Shown: positions 9,301 to 19,764, numbered from the stretch's first letter. The stretch is DNA of 64,000 nt from CAWARU01 sp963784575 (GCA_963784575.1 CAWARU010000001.1:1798001-1862000), one strand, 5' to 3'. The notes: generated from the letters alone by a model not told the origin. Numbers and translations: made by a program.

Positions 9301-10440
9301 ATGAAAACTAAAGCACAGTATATCTTGATAAGTCTCTTTAGCATTATCGGAATCACATTTCCTCTGATTGAATCTGCATGCGCCGCAAACTTATCTGCAG
9401 GCTTAAACGACATTCAAAATGCAAGTGATAATAAAATACAGAATTCAGAGAGTAAACAGCATAGTTTGAATATCAAACAGCAAAGTCTGGATATGAAACC
9501 TGCACAAAACCAATCCACCAAGCAATCCCCGATCCTGGATCGGATTGTTGCCGTGGTCAACCAAGATGCCATACCAGAATCAGAGCTTAATCGCCAACTG
9601 CAACTTCTCTTGACACGTTTGCGGCAAACTGACATGTCCGTCCCGCCGCTCGCGCAACTCAAAAAGCAATTATTAGACAAATTAATTCTAGAAAGATTGC
9701 AATTGCAAATGGCAAAGGAAAGTAAAGTGGAAGTCACAGATGAAACGCTTAATAAAGCACTTGAAGATATCGCAAAACGCGATAACATGACAACCGCACA
9801 GATGCAAAAAGTGCTAGACGATCAAGGTGTTGGTTTTGAGCAATTTAGGAAATCGATTCGAACTGAACTCATCATCTCCCAATTGCAGCAACGTGAAGTG
9901 GCTTCACATATCTCCATCTCCAACAGCGAGGTGGAACAATTCATGAAATCACCTGGCGGTCTCGATCAAAGCGGTATGGAATATCGTTTGGGGCATATCT
10001 TAATTCCCCTTCCAGAAACATCCTCCGCTGAAAAAATTGCCTCTGCCGAAAAAAAGGCACAGGAAATCCTCAAACAACTGAATGCCGGCAGTGATTTTAC
10101 TCAAATAGCCATGACAAAATCAGCAGGTCCTCAGGCTTTAAATGGCGGAGATCTCGGATTTCGACGCATGCAGGAATTGCCGACACTGTTTGCAAAAGTG
10201 GCAGGTACTTTAACTAAAGGCCAAATCATGGGCCCGATACGAAATGAAAGCGGCTTTCATATCATCAAGCTTCTTGATAAACGCGATGGTAATGCCGTAG
10301 ATCCGTCTCTTTCGAAAGAGGAAATCAAAAACCGCGCAACGGATGCACTGTTTCAGCGAAGATTCGAAGAAAAATTGGTAACCTGGCTTAGACGCGTTCG
10401 TGATGATGCCGAAGTCCAGGTTTTTCTGAATGAGAACTAA
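9301..10440 (+). CDS. surA: Periplasmic chaperone/prolyl isomerase SurA
   Basis: Chaperone for outer-membrane proteins such as LptD. ATG 9301 is preferred over the GTG at 9286 because it directly begins a good signal peptide (ILISLFSIIGITFPL, cleavage near CAA-NLS). A low-complexity Gln/Asn/Ser stretch (about residues 38-75, including a 21-bp direct repeat at 9454-9495) precedes the SurA N-domain (about 77-220). Only one parvulin domain is evident (about 225-330; GHILIP ... GGDLGF ... GFHIIKL), against two in E. coli SurA. The 3' end overlaps rsmA by 11 bp. Confidence 0.92.
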   Translation: MKTKAQYILISLFSIIGITFPLIESACAANLSAGLNDIQNASDNKIQNSESKQHSLNIKQQSLDMKPAQNQSTKQSPILDRIVAVVNQDAIPESELNRQLQLLLTRLRQTDMSVPPLAQLKKQLLDKLILERLQLQMAKESKVEVTDETLNKALEDIAKRDNMTTAQMQKVLDDQGVGFEQFRKSIRTELIISQLQQREVASHISISNSEVEQFMKSPGGLDQSGMEYRLGHILIPLPETSSAEKIASAEKKAQEILKQLNAGSDFTQIAMTKSAGPQALNGGDLGFRRMQELPTLFAKVAGTLTKGQIMGPIRNESGFHIIKLLDKRDGNAVDPSLSKEEIKNRATDALFQRRFEEKLVTWLRRVRDDAEVQVFLNEN

Positions 10441-11227
10441 GCCCAGAAAACGTTTTGGTCAAAATTTCTTAAGAGATCCCAAAATCATTCATGCAATTAT
10501 TCAAGCGATACAGCCGCATGAAGACGATCTGATAGTCGAAATTGGACCAGGCCAGGGCGCCATTACTGAACCATTGCTGGAGCTTGTACCAAACCTTGAA
10601 GTTATCGAAATCGATCGCGACATCATCGAGAAGCTGCAATCCAGATTCCGAAACCTGACAATTCACGCCATGGATGTTTTAAAATTTGATTTTGAAGCTC
10701 TGCACGCCAAACATCGTAATCATCGTGGTCGTAAATTTAGAATTGTCGGAAATTTGCCCTATAATATTTCTACCCCCTTGCTCTTCATGCTGCTTCCCTT
10801 GTCTCACATCATAAAAGACATGCATTTCATGCTGCAAAAAGAGGTCGTCGATCGCATTACTGCAACTCCAGGCACAAAAGACTATGGCAGATTGAGTGTC
10901 ATGGTACAATATTTCTGTGAATCCCAATCGCTATTTTCGGTTCCCCCCGGAGCTTTTTTCCCAGCCCCCAAAGTGGTTTCGGCATTTATTCGGATGAAAC
11001 CTTTTTCAAGTCCCCCCCACCCCGCGAAGGACTTTAAGCGCTTCCAAGAAATCACCAACATTGCCTTTCAACAACGACGCAAGATCATCGCAAATTCCTT
11101 GAAACCCTTCTTAAGCGCTGAAGAATTAGCGAAGATTGGCATCAACCCCGAACTCAGACCAGAAATGCTAAAAACAGAAGACTTTGTAACAATCAGCAAT
11201 TTCATATATGAGAAGCGCCCTTTATGA
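10430..11227 (+). CDS. rsmA: 16S rRNA dimethyladenosine transferase RsmA/KsgA
   Basis: Dimethylates the two adjacent adenines in the 3'-terminal helix of 16S rRNA during small-subunit assembly, using S-adenosylmethionine. The 265 residues match the family. The N-terminus RKRFGQNFL is characteristic, motif I is VEIGPGQGAITEPL, and the catalytic motif is NLPYNIST. The start overlaps the end of surA and the stop overlaps the apaH start in ATGA, so the three are translationally coupled. The pdxA gene found between surA and rsmA in E. coli is absent here. Confidence 0.96.
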   Translation: MRTKPRKRFGQNFLRDPKIIHAIIQAIQPHEDDLIVEIGPGQGAITEPLLELVPNLEVIEIDRDIIEKLQSRFRNLTIHAMDVLKFDFEALHAKHRNHRGRKFRIVGNLPYNISTPLLFMLLPLSHIIKDMHFMLQKEVVDRITATPGTKDYGRLSVMVQYFCESQSLFSVPPGAFFPAPKVVSAFIRMKPFSSPPHPAKDFKRFQEITNIAFQQRRKIIANSLKPFLSAEELAKIGINPELRPEMLKTEDFVTISNFIYEKRPL

Positions 11228-12054
11228 CTATTTATGCCATCGGCGATGTGCAAGGCTGCTATAAGAAGTTACTCGAGCTCCTCGATAAAATTAAATTTAC
11301 TGAAAGCGATACCCTATGGTTTGTTGGTGACTTGGTAAATCGCGGCACTCAATCACTGGAAACCTTAAGATTTATCAAAAAACTTGCAGAACAAAAACGC
11401 GCCATCACTGTGCTTGGCAATCACGATCTCGGCGTGCTGGCTATTGCGCGCGGTGCTTATCCCTATGACCCCAATCACCACACATTCCAAGATATTTTAG
11501 AAGCACCTGATCGAGAAGAGCTGCTTTCTTGGCTTGAACAACAACCCTTGCTGCACCATGATCCTGTTCTTAACTTTACGCTGGTGCATGCAGGGATCTA
11601 TCCTCTTTGGGATCTAAAACATGCGCAGAGATTTGCTGTGGAAGTTGAGAGAGTTTTAAAAGGTGAGACCGAACATCGAGATCAATTTTATAAACATCTC
11701 TTTGGAAATACGCCCGCATCCTGGATGCAGGGATTAAGGGGATTTTCACGGCTCCGTTTTATCGTAAATGCCTTCACGCGCATGCGCTTTGTCCGAGAAG
11801 ACGGCCGTCAACTGAATCTTACGATTAAAGAATTCGCAGCAAAACCCCCGGAAGGATACCTGCCCTGGTTTGAGATCCCAAACCGAAAAACCAAGGATTT
11901 GCAAATAATCTTCGGACATTGGGCAGCTTTGAATGGCAATTGTTCAGCAGCAAATACGTATGCTTTGGATACAGGCTGCGTTTGGGGCAATTCGCTTACA
12001 GCCTTAAAGCTAGATACTAAAGAAAAGATCTCTGTTTCCTGCCTGAAATCCTAG
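11224..12054 (+). CDS. apaH: Symmetrical bis(5'-nucleosyl)-tetraphosphatase ApaH
   Basis: Hydrolyses Ap4A to two ADP; members also remove NpnN RNA caps. The 276 residues match the family. Metal-dependent PPP phosphoesterase motifs are in order: GDVQGCY, GDLVNRG, GNHD and LVHAG. The ATG overlaps the rsmA stop, keeping the usual surA-rsmA-apaH order. Downstream, 12055-12340 (286 bp) holds no gene I can support and no clear terminator. Confidence 0.96.
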   Translation: MTIYAIGDVQGCYKKLLELLDKIKFTESDTLWFVGDLVNRGTQSLETLRFIKKLAEQKRAITVLGNHDLGVLAIARGAYPYDPNHHTFQDILEAPDREELLSWLEQQPLLHHDPVLNFTLVHAGIYPLWDLKHAQRFAVEVERVLKGETEHRDQFYKHLFGNTPASWMQGLRGFSRLRFIVNAFTRMRFVREDGRQLNLTIKEFAAKPPEGYLPWFEIPNRKTKDLQIIFGHWAALNGNCSAANTYALDTGCVWGNSLTALKLDTKEKISVSCLKS

Positions 12055-12340
12055 AATTAAACCTTATAATTTACTTAAAATCTATCCAGTATAAAGTAAA
12101 TTTGCTCGTGAACCAAGATTAGGAAATCACATAAACCAATGATTGGAGAACTATTCCCAAGTCTCTTTATCCAGTATCAATGTCTAAAAATTCAGCCACC
12201 ATCTCCAACGTAATTACCATTAAATTTCGAAAAATGGAAGTTCTAATCGAACTTATTCCCTAATCAAAATGAATATAAAAGGAACTTATTGAGATAAATG
12301 TGCTCTTACAATATACAGATAATAATATGAGAATATACTT

Positions 12341-14161
12341 ATGGCTATATCACCTAAATTTCCTGATACTACACGTAATATAGGCAGACTTAAAGTTAGA
12401 ATAAAAAACGGTCATGTTATCCATGAAGGAACAGACGTTGTAGTAAATGCAGCAAGCATTGATCGACTCGGAGTAAACGGATGGGGCGGGGTTGCTGGGA
12501 TAATTCGAGATGACTTGGTATATAGTACTGGTAGAAGCGGCAACGAAGCACAAATAGTAGAAGCTGATTGGAAGGCAAGAAGGGAAGCGTTAACTGTTGG
12601 AACAGCAGATTTTGTTAAAAATAATGGTGTAGCTCACAAATTTCATTCTACTCCTAAGGGTAAACGTGGAGCCTATTCAAAAGATTATTATTTGATGCAT
12701 GCAGGTTCACCAAAAGGGCCTTTCACTAGTGACCAAGCTGGAGGTGACAAAGCATTGCAATTAGAAGCTGCTTATTATAATATTCTGGTCCAGATGTTTG
12801 AACATAATAAAAATAATCCTCACAATCCCATCAAGAGTGTAGCGATGATTCCACTCGGTATTGGAATATATGGGGTAGATCCTGCCCAATCTGCATTATG
12901 TGCAGCAAATGCAATTGCTAAATTTTATAATGATCCTCAATATACCAATGCAGCATTTGATATCACGGTTCCCATTCATAGCGCAGACCATAGAGACAGG
13001 GCATTCGGAAATGCTTTACAGGGTAATTTAGATCAATTAGCTGCTCATTTAGCAAATCCACATAGAGTTCCGCCATTACCTGTCAGTAACGCATTTGCTA
13101 TTACGCCTAGTCCAAAAGCACAACAAGCTAGACCTGCTGGCTTTGCTGCGGCGCATTCCGATCCGGCTCGCTATGTTCATCCCTCTTCTGCTGCAGCCAC
13201 ATCTGCTGCAGCCACACATGCGGTAATTAGACAGAGTAGTGCAGCGCCCGCTGTAGGGGAAAGCCAAGCACCACAAGGATTCAAGCAAGATTTTGCAAAT
13301 TTTATACAAGATATGCCATATATTTTCAGCCAATCTCCTCAATTGTGGAGTAACCTTAATCGTGTTAACCCTTTTGCTAGGCTCGGAGACATTAAACCTG
13401 TTAACATTATTGCAGAGAAAGATGATTTTCCAGGTAAAGAAGGGAAAATCAGATATAAAGTAATGTTCAATTCTTACGCAGAAGCAATTCTTTTTGGTTC
13501 TTTGAGCGCAGCTGCTTCGGATGGTAAATATTTTCCACCTCCCGAGCAACAAGCTATCCCCTATCACATTATAATTGGAGAAGATAAAGCTAGATATATT
13601 CTTACACATCCTGATATCAACAAAATAAGGCCTCAGGCTGCTAATGTAGCGCCTAAAATTGATGGAGATAGAGCCGCAGTTTTATCACATCCGAAGGCGG
13701 AGCAAGAAAGAAGGACGGTAGGCATGTTACATCATTTTAGTATGGGTGCAGCTCAAATGCAGCCCATTTCAGCGCTTGTTCCAGCGCCACACACAGGTCT
13801 TGCAACAGCTGCTCCCCAGCCCACAATTAATGCTAGAGCCTATGCTGATTCGCTAAAAAATTGGATAAAAGCAGATGACGTATTTGGATCAACCAGTGAA
13901 AGAGATCCGAATCTGATTGATTTGAATTTCAAATTTTCTGATCCCAAAAGTGCTTTTAATTTTGCACAAGCTAATGGTGGAATACAAGACCTTGGTGACC
14001 CTTCTATAGTCAAAATGGGTCAAAAAAAATCAAAAGAATTCCTCCAAAGAGCCTATCCAGATCTTCCATCTGATGAACCAGGGAATCCTCGTGGTCCTCA
14101 TCCACTTGCCAGGGCATTAAAAGAAATGCAGGATGCAAAACAAGTAAGACCACGCATGTAG
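12341..14161 (+). CDS. Macrodomain protein with long unknown C-terminal region (candidate effector)
   Basis: 606 residues. About residues 15-215 form a macrodomain (ADP-ribose-binding/hydrolase fold): DVVVNAAS, then GWGGVAGII matching the Gly-rich loop, and PLGIGIYGVDP matching the second phosphate-binding loop. A low-complexity Ala/Pro/Ser linker (about 225-305) leads to two apparently globular segments (about 315-425 and 500-600) that I do not recognise. No signal peptide or membrane segment. Macrodomains bind or remove ADP-ribose from proteins and nucleic acids; in this setting host ADP-ribosylation is a plausible target, but that is inference. The ribosome binding site is weak. Confidence 0.82.
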   Translation: MAISPKFPDTTRNIGRLKVRIKNGHVIHEGTDVVVNAASIDRLGVNGWGGVAGIIRDDLVYSTGRSGNEAQIVEADWKARREALTVGTADFVKNNGVAHKFHSTPKGKRGAYSKDYYLMHAGSPKGPFTSDQAGGDKALQLEAAYYNILVQMFEHNKNNPHNPIKSVAMIPLGIGIYGVDPAQSALCAANAIAKFYNDPQYTNAAFDITVPIHSADHRDRAFGNALQGNLDQLAAHLANPHRVPPLPVSNAFAITPSPKAQQARPAGFAAAHSDPARYVHPSSAAATSAAATHAVIRQSSAAPAVGESQAPQGFKQDFANFIQDMPYIFSQSPQLWSNLNRVNPFARLGDIKPVNIIAEKDDFPGKEGKIRYKVMFNSYAEAILFGSLSAAASDGKYFPPPEQQAIPYHIIIGEDKARYILTHPDINKIRPQAANVAPKIDGDRAAVLSHPKAEQERRTVGMLHHFSMGAAQMQPISALVPAPHTGLATAAPQPTINARAYADSLKNWIKADDVFGSTSERDPNLIDLNFKFSDPKSAFNFAQANGGIQDLGDPSIVKMGQKKSKEFLQRAYPDLPSDEPGNPRGPHPLARALKEMQDAKQVRPRM

Positions 14162-14379
14162 TAGTGTTTCGTATTAATAAAACCTTCGTTGCGTAGTATT
14201 TGAATTTTTTTTCAGTTCGATAGCTACACCCTTATCAATAGCTCCATTTTTAAACCGTGTTTTATCCCATTGAAGTCTGTATAATCCTATCATACAATAG
14301 AGAAAGTTAGAGAGATTAGGAGAAAGGCGAATCTTAGCCTTTAATATTAGCTTATTGGGAAAGATTAAGAAGTAGCTTG

Positions 14380-16173
14380 ATGCAGCAAAGTGAAGCATTT
14401 GAAATAATGAAAATGGGAAAAAATATTTTTCTCACGGGAGCCCCAGGGAGTGGTAAAACCTATCTTTTAAACAAATATATAAATTATCTCAAAGATCATA
14501 ATGTCAAAATTGCGATGACAGCGTCGACTGGCATCGCTGCAACGCATTTGCAGGGAGTCACCATTCATTCATGGTCTGGGATCGGCATTAAGGATCATTT
14601 AACAGAAAAAGATCTAGAGAAAATTATTACCTCAAACTCGATAAAACGCAATTATAAAAAAACCAAAACACTGATAATTGATGAAATATCAATGCTCCAT
14701 AAGCACCAACTCGATATGATAGATATTATTGCTCGGCAAATTCTCGATCCCGATAAATCTTTTGGCGGTTTGCAAGTCATTCTGTGCGGGGATTTTTTTC
14801 AATTACCACCGGTGTCGAGTTCCTCTAGCAACGAAATCCAGTTTGCTTTCGAAGCGAGTTCCTGGATTGAAGGGGATTTTCATGTTTGCTATTTACAAGA
14901 ACAGCATAGACAATCCAATGATCCTTTACTGACTATTCTAGAAGATATTCGAAGGGGCACGACAGGAGAGCACACAAAAGTTCCCTTACGCACCCGTTAC
15001 AAAAAAGAACCTATCGGTGCTACCAAAGCAACAAAACTATACTCGCGAAATCTAAATGTAGACGAAATTAACCAGCGCGAATTAAACAAAATCCTTGCCG
15101 AAGAAAAAACATTTACGATGGAAGCCGATGGATTCAGGACTTTAGTGAGCGGCTTGAAAAGAAGTTGTCTTGCCGAAGAACAATTAAAACTTAAAGTCGG
15201 CGCTGAAGTAATGTTTATTAAGAATCACATGGAAGGCAAATATGTGAATGGTACCCGCGGAATTGTTATAAATTTTGATAAAAAAGAAGGCTGGCCTATT
15301 GTTAGAACTTTTGACGATAAAATTATTTTTGCATCCCCTGAGGAATGGAAATATGAAGAAAATGGCATCATTCGTGCCACTCTCCGACAAATTCCCCTTC
15401 GTCTTGCCTGGGCAATTACCATCCATAAAAGTCAGGGCATGACAATGGATGCAGCGGAAATGGATTTAGGGGATGTCTTTGAACCTGGTATGGGGTATGT
15501 TGCTTTATCCAGAGTGCGAAGTTTAAATGGCATAAAACTCATGAACTTTAACGAACTCGCTTTAAAAGTTAATCCTAAAATTCTGGACCAGGATAAAATG
15601 TTCCAGGTTAACTCAAGTCTTGTGCTTCACTATTTGCAATCCTTATCCGAATCAGAAAAACTTGAGTTTCAAAATAGAACTTTAAAGCATCGTTTTAAAG
15701 GGTTCATTGTGGGTGAAGATGATTCGGAAATAAATGGATCGGAAATTAATGGCAATGATAAAAACTTAAGAATAGAGATGAAGCGCGGAAGAAAATCAAA
15801 AAAATCAAAAGAACCAAAAGAAAAAAGAGAAACCAAGGAAAAAGAAGACACTAAAGAAAAAAATATAGTACCAAGCCATATGGTAACGGGCGAAATGCTG
15901 AAAGAACCTCTCGCTATTGAATTAATTGCAGAAAAGCGCGGACTGTCGCTTGAAACCATCATTAATCACATAGAAAAGCTCCAGAATTTAAAGCAGATTG
16001 ACCATGCTTATCTTGCCTGCCTAAAAGACAGACTCCCTGCAAATGATTTCGAGATGATTTTTTCTGAATTGAGTAAATCTGAAGATGGGAAGTTAAGGCC
16101 AATCTTTGAAAAATTTGAGGGAAAATACTCGTATGTCGAGATAAGATTGGCAAGATTGTTTGTAAATAACTGA
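14380..16173 (+). CDS. Pif1/RecD-like DNA helicase with C-terminal helix-turn-helix
   Basis: A superfamily 1B 5'-3' DNA helicase. Walker A is GAPGSGKTYLL (about residue 20), Walker B is LIIDEISML, then GDFFQLPPV and the late motif TIHKSQGMTMD; VALSRVRS completes the set. The closest general match is the Pif1 family. A Lys/Glu-rich linker (about 465-500) leads to a C-terminal helical domain of the kind that ends RecQ- and Pif1-like bacterial helicases (about 505-590). ATG 14380 is chosen; the TTG three bases upstream is less likely. A role in host-like G-quadruplex unwinding or in replication restart cannot be told from sequence. Confidence 0.88.
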   Translation: MQQSEAFEIMKMGKNIFLTGAPGSGKTYLLNKYINYLKDHNVKIAMTASTGIAATHLQGVTIHSWSGIGIKDHLTEKDLEKIITSNSIKRNYKKTKTLIIDEISMLHKHQLDMIDIIARQILDPDKSFGGLQVILCGDFFQLPPVSSSSSNEIQFAFEASSWIEGDFHVCYLQEQHRQSNDPLLTILEDIRRGTTGEHTKVPLRTRYKKEPIGATKATKLYSRNLNVDEINQRELNKILAEEKTFTMEADGFRTLVSGLKRSCLAEEQLKLKVGAEVMFIKNHMEGKYVNGTRGIVINFDKKEGWPIVRTFDDKIIFASPEEWKYEENGIIRATLRQIPLRLAWAITIHKSQGMTMDAAEMDLGDVFEPGMGYVALSRVRSLNGIKLMNFNELALKVNPKILDQDKMFQVNSSLVLHYLQSLSESEKLEFQNRTLKHRFKGFIVGEDDSEINGSEINGNDKNLRIEMKRGRKSKKSKEPKEKRETKEKEDTKEKNIVPSHMVTGEMLKEPLAIELIAEKRGLSLETIINHIEKLQNLKQIDHAYLACLKDRLPANDFEMIFSELSKSEDGKLRPIFEKFEGKYSYVEIRLARLFVNN

Positions 16174-16335
16174 ATAAATAAGCAAGAATGAATTGACTGT
16201 CAGTTAAAAAACCTATAAAATTCAAAATATTTTTTCGTATAACCTTCATTGTTAAATTTTTACTTAACAATATGATAGCCAAATAATTATTTAAATGACT
16301 TTTATTTTTGAGTTAGTTAATTTAAGGATTATAAC

Positions 16336-18198
16336 ATGAGCAGTAACCCACCCATCACAGAAACAAGGCAGCAAGCAAGTCAGCAGCCGGCAGCTGCAGC
16401 AGCGAGCGCTTCCGCATCGCTCGCTCTATCAATCTCAATTGACACCGCTGATTCTGCCATGAAGATAGACAGTGAGGGCCCCTCCATCAGTGCTTCTCAA
16501 GTCTCACCCGCTCGAGCTTCGAGCACTCAAGCTTCGACGGCTCCAGCCTCACCTCCTCAAAGCAATGGTGTCGCTACCGAAAACGCAGAAGGCGGCACAA
16601 GCTTTATATCGGGCCAGCGTCGTAGTTTACGAAAAAGAAAACAAATAATGACAATTGATTATGACGCCTTAAACAAGGATGGGGACGACGATTTCAAACT
16701 TGAAGAATCCTCTGCGATGGATGAGAAAGAGGATGGCAGCGCAGACCTCGGCAAAACCAAGAACAAAACTGAAACTGTAGCATCCAAGAAATCAACTCAA
16801 AGCGGATTGATTAAAAAACTCAAAAAAGATTGCATAGAATCAAGCGATGATGAGGAGGAAGACCCTCACTATATTCCTGCAGGGAAACTGGGTAAGCAGG
16901 AAAAATGGAACCTAAGAAGAGCAGAGAGAGGCAAGAACAAGAGCAAGAACATCAAATCGATTTTCATAACCACCCCATTAGATTTAAGTGAACTCACTTT
17001 TAACAACAAAATTGCCTATTTGATCCAAACGCTCGATACATGTAAAACCACAGAGGGATGGCTCAATTTTCTAAAAGATGCATTACACTCCGTCGGTGAA
17101 AATTCAAAATTCGATTCACTTTTAAAAATAATATTTGGCAGGAAAGTTATAAAAATCAATAGCGACCCAAAGGAAGACAAGTTATCAGAAGAAAACCTAT
17201 TCTTTCAAATAGTGGCAAAAACAAAATGGGAACACATGGATCTCGCGTTTGATCTTTTATTGCAACACGCACAGGAACAAAAGAAATATAAAAAATTAAC
17301 ACTGCAAGATTTGCACACTTTCGCATTGTATTTAATGCTTGATTCTAATATCAAAGCGGCAGAATTTTCCGATTTTATAAAATACACACAAATGGATGTA
17401 AATCATCTTCCAGCAACCATTTTCCATCATTATAGTTTAATTTCAAAGCTTAAAAGTGAGAAACTCACACTATCCCCCATTCTTTTCATGATTTGGACTA
17501 TCTTTGGCGAGGAATCTCTATTGCAAAAAGCTCAGAAACTTTGCAAATTTGATCATACTTCGACTGTAGAACTCTTTGAGCTTATCATTGTTGAAGATCT
17601 CAAATTTATCACAGCTAAAGATTCTGGATTCAATGAGGATAAACAATTCAAGCATCCTACTCGACAAGGTTACCATGCCGAATATACTATTAAATTATTA
17701 TCGATAATGCTTGGTTTAAAAGCCAGCGCATCTTTCAAGAATAAACTTTTGAACATCTGCTTTAAACACCTTGTCAATCCCACTATCTTTAATCACTTAA
17801 AGAATCAATTCGGGTGTACGCTCTCCCTAGATGACATGAATAATTATGACCGGGCCTGTCTTTATGCTTGGACAGGTAATTTCGAAGCCTATAAAAAACA
17901 CATTGAAGGACTGAAACAAGAAGATGATGATTATTTACTCAAATGGCCCAAAGACCGAAATCCCTTAAAAATCATCATTGATAAAACAATGCTTTGGACC
18001 ACTTCATTCCAGCTTATCTCATTTATCGCGAAAGAACAAAAAATATTTCTAGGGGAAAATGCAGAGCATTTTGTACAATTTGCGATGCGATTGCTGCCTG
18101 CAACAAAATTCAATGATCATTATTTCGGTTTCAGGATCAATGTCCAACTATTATTTCGTAGAGGACACCGCCTGGCTTACAACAGATGCAGGTCTTAA
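16336..18198 (+). CDS. N-terminal fragment of the shattered paralogue (620 residues)
   Basis: Largest surviving fragment of the broken gene. The first ~90 residues are a Ser/Ala/Gln/Pro-rich low-complexity tail, followed by a basic patch RRSLRKRKQ (about residue 95) and acidic stretches (DGDDDF, DDEEED), then helical sequence of unknown family. The last ~20 residues after about base 18140 look like out-of-frame read-through. The start has a weak AGGATT site 9 bp upstream. It could still be expressed as a truncated protein. Confidence 0.6.
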   Translation: MSSNPPITETRQQASQQPAAAAASASASLALSISIDTADSAMKIDSEGPSISASQVSPARASSTQASTAPASPPQSNGVATENAEGGTSFISGQRRSLRKRKQIMTIDYDALNKDGDDDFKLEESSAMDEKEDGSADLGKTKNKTETVASKKSTQSGLIKKLKKDCIESSDDEEEDPHYIPAGKLGKQEKWNLRRAERGKNKSKNIKSIFITTPLDLSELTFNNKIAYLIQTLDTCKTTEGWLNFLKDALHSVGENSKFDSLLKIIFGRKVIKINSDPKEDKLSEENLFFQIVAKTKWEHMDLAFDLLLQHAQEQKKYKKLTLQDLHTFALYLMLDSNIKAAEFSDFIKYTQMDVNHLPATIFHHYSLISKLKSEKLTLSPILFMIWTIFGEESLLQKAQKLCKFDHTSTVELFELIIVEDLKFITAKDSGFNEDKQFKHPTRQGYHAEYTIKLLSIMLGLKASASFKNKLLNICFKHLVNPTIFNHLKNQFGCTLSLDDMNNYDRACLYAWTGNFEAYKKHIEGLKQEDDDYLLKWPKDRNPLKIIIDKTMLWTTSFQLISFIAKEQKIFLGENAEHFVQFAMRLLPATKFNDHYFGFRINVQLLFRRGHRLAYNRCRS

Positions 18199-18820
18199 TT
18201 GCGTCTTGGATTTCTATAAAGAAAGCAAGGGTTTCACTCTAACTGAATTTGATAAGCTGTTAAGCCATTTTGCGTATTTTCACGTAGAATATAACCCACA
18301 AACACAAAAATCTGATCCCCAAAATTTAGATACATTTGGGTCCAAATTATTCTTGCATTTTATCAAGAGCTTAAACCTAAATTTTTTGAAAATATGTGAG
18401 TATCTCTCGAACATATATTCTGGCGAGTATCATGATATAAGTTACAAACTTAGATTTTTTATGAGTTTTGGGTTCACTTGTGAATTTTTTATTGAATATT
18501 TAATTAACAATATTGAAACTGAAAATTTTAAAGTGCGATCAAGCGAATTATTTAGTGTATTCACCTATATTGAGCATAGGAGTAACTTTAAAGTCGATAT
18601 CCGGAATAAGCTCAAACCCGAGTTCCTTAAGAACTGTATGCATCGTTTATGTTCGTTATCACCCCGATATAATCCAATACATCCCTGGGATTTAAAGAGC
18701 ATTCTAAGTAACTTTTTTTACAACGAAGATTTTAGCTCGCGCGACAAATATGGAAAGACATTTTTTATTACTCGGCTCTTTTCTTTTAAAAAAGAAAAGG
18801 GAATTTCTTCAATGCAATAG
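18150..18820 (+). CDS. Second fragment of the shattered paralogue
   Basis: Continues the protein of the previous fragment one frame over; the overlap 18059-18198 is the frame-change zone, and the sequence reads sensibly here from about MSNYYFVEDTAW. About 220 residues, rich in Phe, Tyr, Asn and Lys, helical, no recognisable domain. It ends at a stop at 18818-18820 just before the next fragment. Independent translation is doubtful. Confidence 0.45.
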
Positions 18821-18825
18821 CCCTA

Positions 18826-19122
18826 ATGAGAAGACAAATAATTTGTCAAAAGGAAGAATCTATTCTAGAGTATTTTTGCGAAAAATTAGATCCCACTGAC
18901 AAAATAAGCTACATGCTTCAGGTTCCTACAAAAGATGAGGGCACAACCAAATCCACCCACATAAAAACAATCTATAGAAAAGAATCAGTCTTTGATATCA
19001 TCAACGATTGGCACATCCTGCGGAAGTTTTTGAAGTACATCGAAACTTTTTTTCATCTGATCCTTCTCTTTGTTTTCGTTACCCTCATTGCCACTATAGA
19101 TCAGCCTATCAGACATATTTAA
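18826..19122 (+). CDS. Third fragment of the shattered paralogue
   Basis: 98 codons in the frame of the first fragment. The last ~25 residues are hydrophobic only because the frame has drifted; the adjacent frame (about 19040-19286) carries the segment that matches the intact paralogue (IIIHDKSMNHDHRAL). Treated as a remnant of the broken gene, not a separate gene. Confidence 0.35.
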   Translation: MRRQIICQKEESILEYFCEKLDPTDKISYMLQVPTKDEGTTKSTHIKTIYRKESVFDIINDWHILRKFLKYIETFFHLILLFVFVTLIATIDQPIRHI

Positions 19123-19395
19123 TGAATTGCAAGGCCAACGGCATTATAATACATGACAAGTCAATGAATCATGATCATCGTGCACTACCAGCGCAGATGC
19201 AGGATAAAACTGCTATGGAACGCACCTTGATATTTTCAAGTGGTGTAGATCCAGGGGGTTGGCTCTCAAAACAAAAATGTCTTTGATAGACTTCGAGCAC
19301 AAACTGATCCTATCATCGATAAAACCCTAGGAGCGCTTTTGCGCCTCTCCTATACATTCTTCCCAAATACTTAAATTCACCAAAAATGGCAGTCT

Positions 19396-19764
19396 ATGCT
19401 TCAGCAATTCTATCAAGACTCTTTTTCCTTATATAAAGATATAATCCTCCAAAAAAATTCTTTAAACACAGCTCAAAATTCAATAGACACAAGTGCTCTC
19501 ACCGCTTTGCAAACAATGCAACTGGAACAAATGCGCGTTGCGTTAGGAAATTGGGATTGCGTAAAAACTCGAAATCCAGTAAATGATCTTATCTTTGATA
19601 CGGATGAATTTCAGGCCTATCGTTATATCTACCGACATCATATGCATAATTTTAATTATGATACTGTGCCTGATTACTTAAAAAGAATTCTAACCACCTC
19701 ATATACACTCATTCAGAGATGGGGCTCATCACCAGTACAATCCAGAGTTGCGTATGGAATATAA
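19396..19764 (+). CDS. Fourth fragment of the shattered paralogue
   Basis: 122 codons, directly downstream of an in-frame TAA at 19372-19374. It contains DEFQAYRYIYRHH, matching PEFQAYRWLTITR of the intact neighbour at roughly the same relative position. Its end overlaps the next fragment by 17 bp in another frame. Remnant of the broken gene. Confidence 0.45.
   Translation: MLQQFYQDSFSLYKDIILQKNSLNTAQNSIDTSALTALQTMQLEQMRVALGNWDCVKTRNPVNDLIFDTDEFQAYRYIYRHHMHNFNYDTVPDYLKRILTTSYTLIQRWGSSPVQSRVAYGI

Noticed and set aside
13076..13609. 177-codon antisense frame inside the macrodomain gene
   Set aside because: Cys/Ser/Arg-rich shadow composition, lies inside a well-supported gene.
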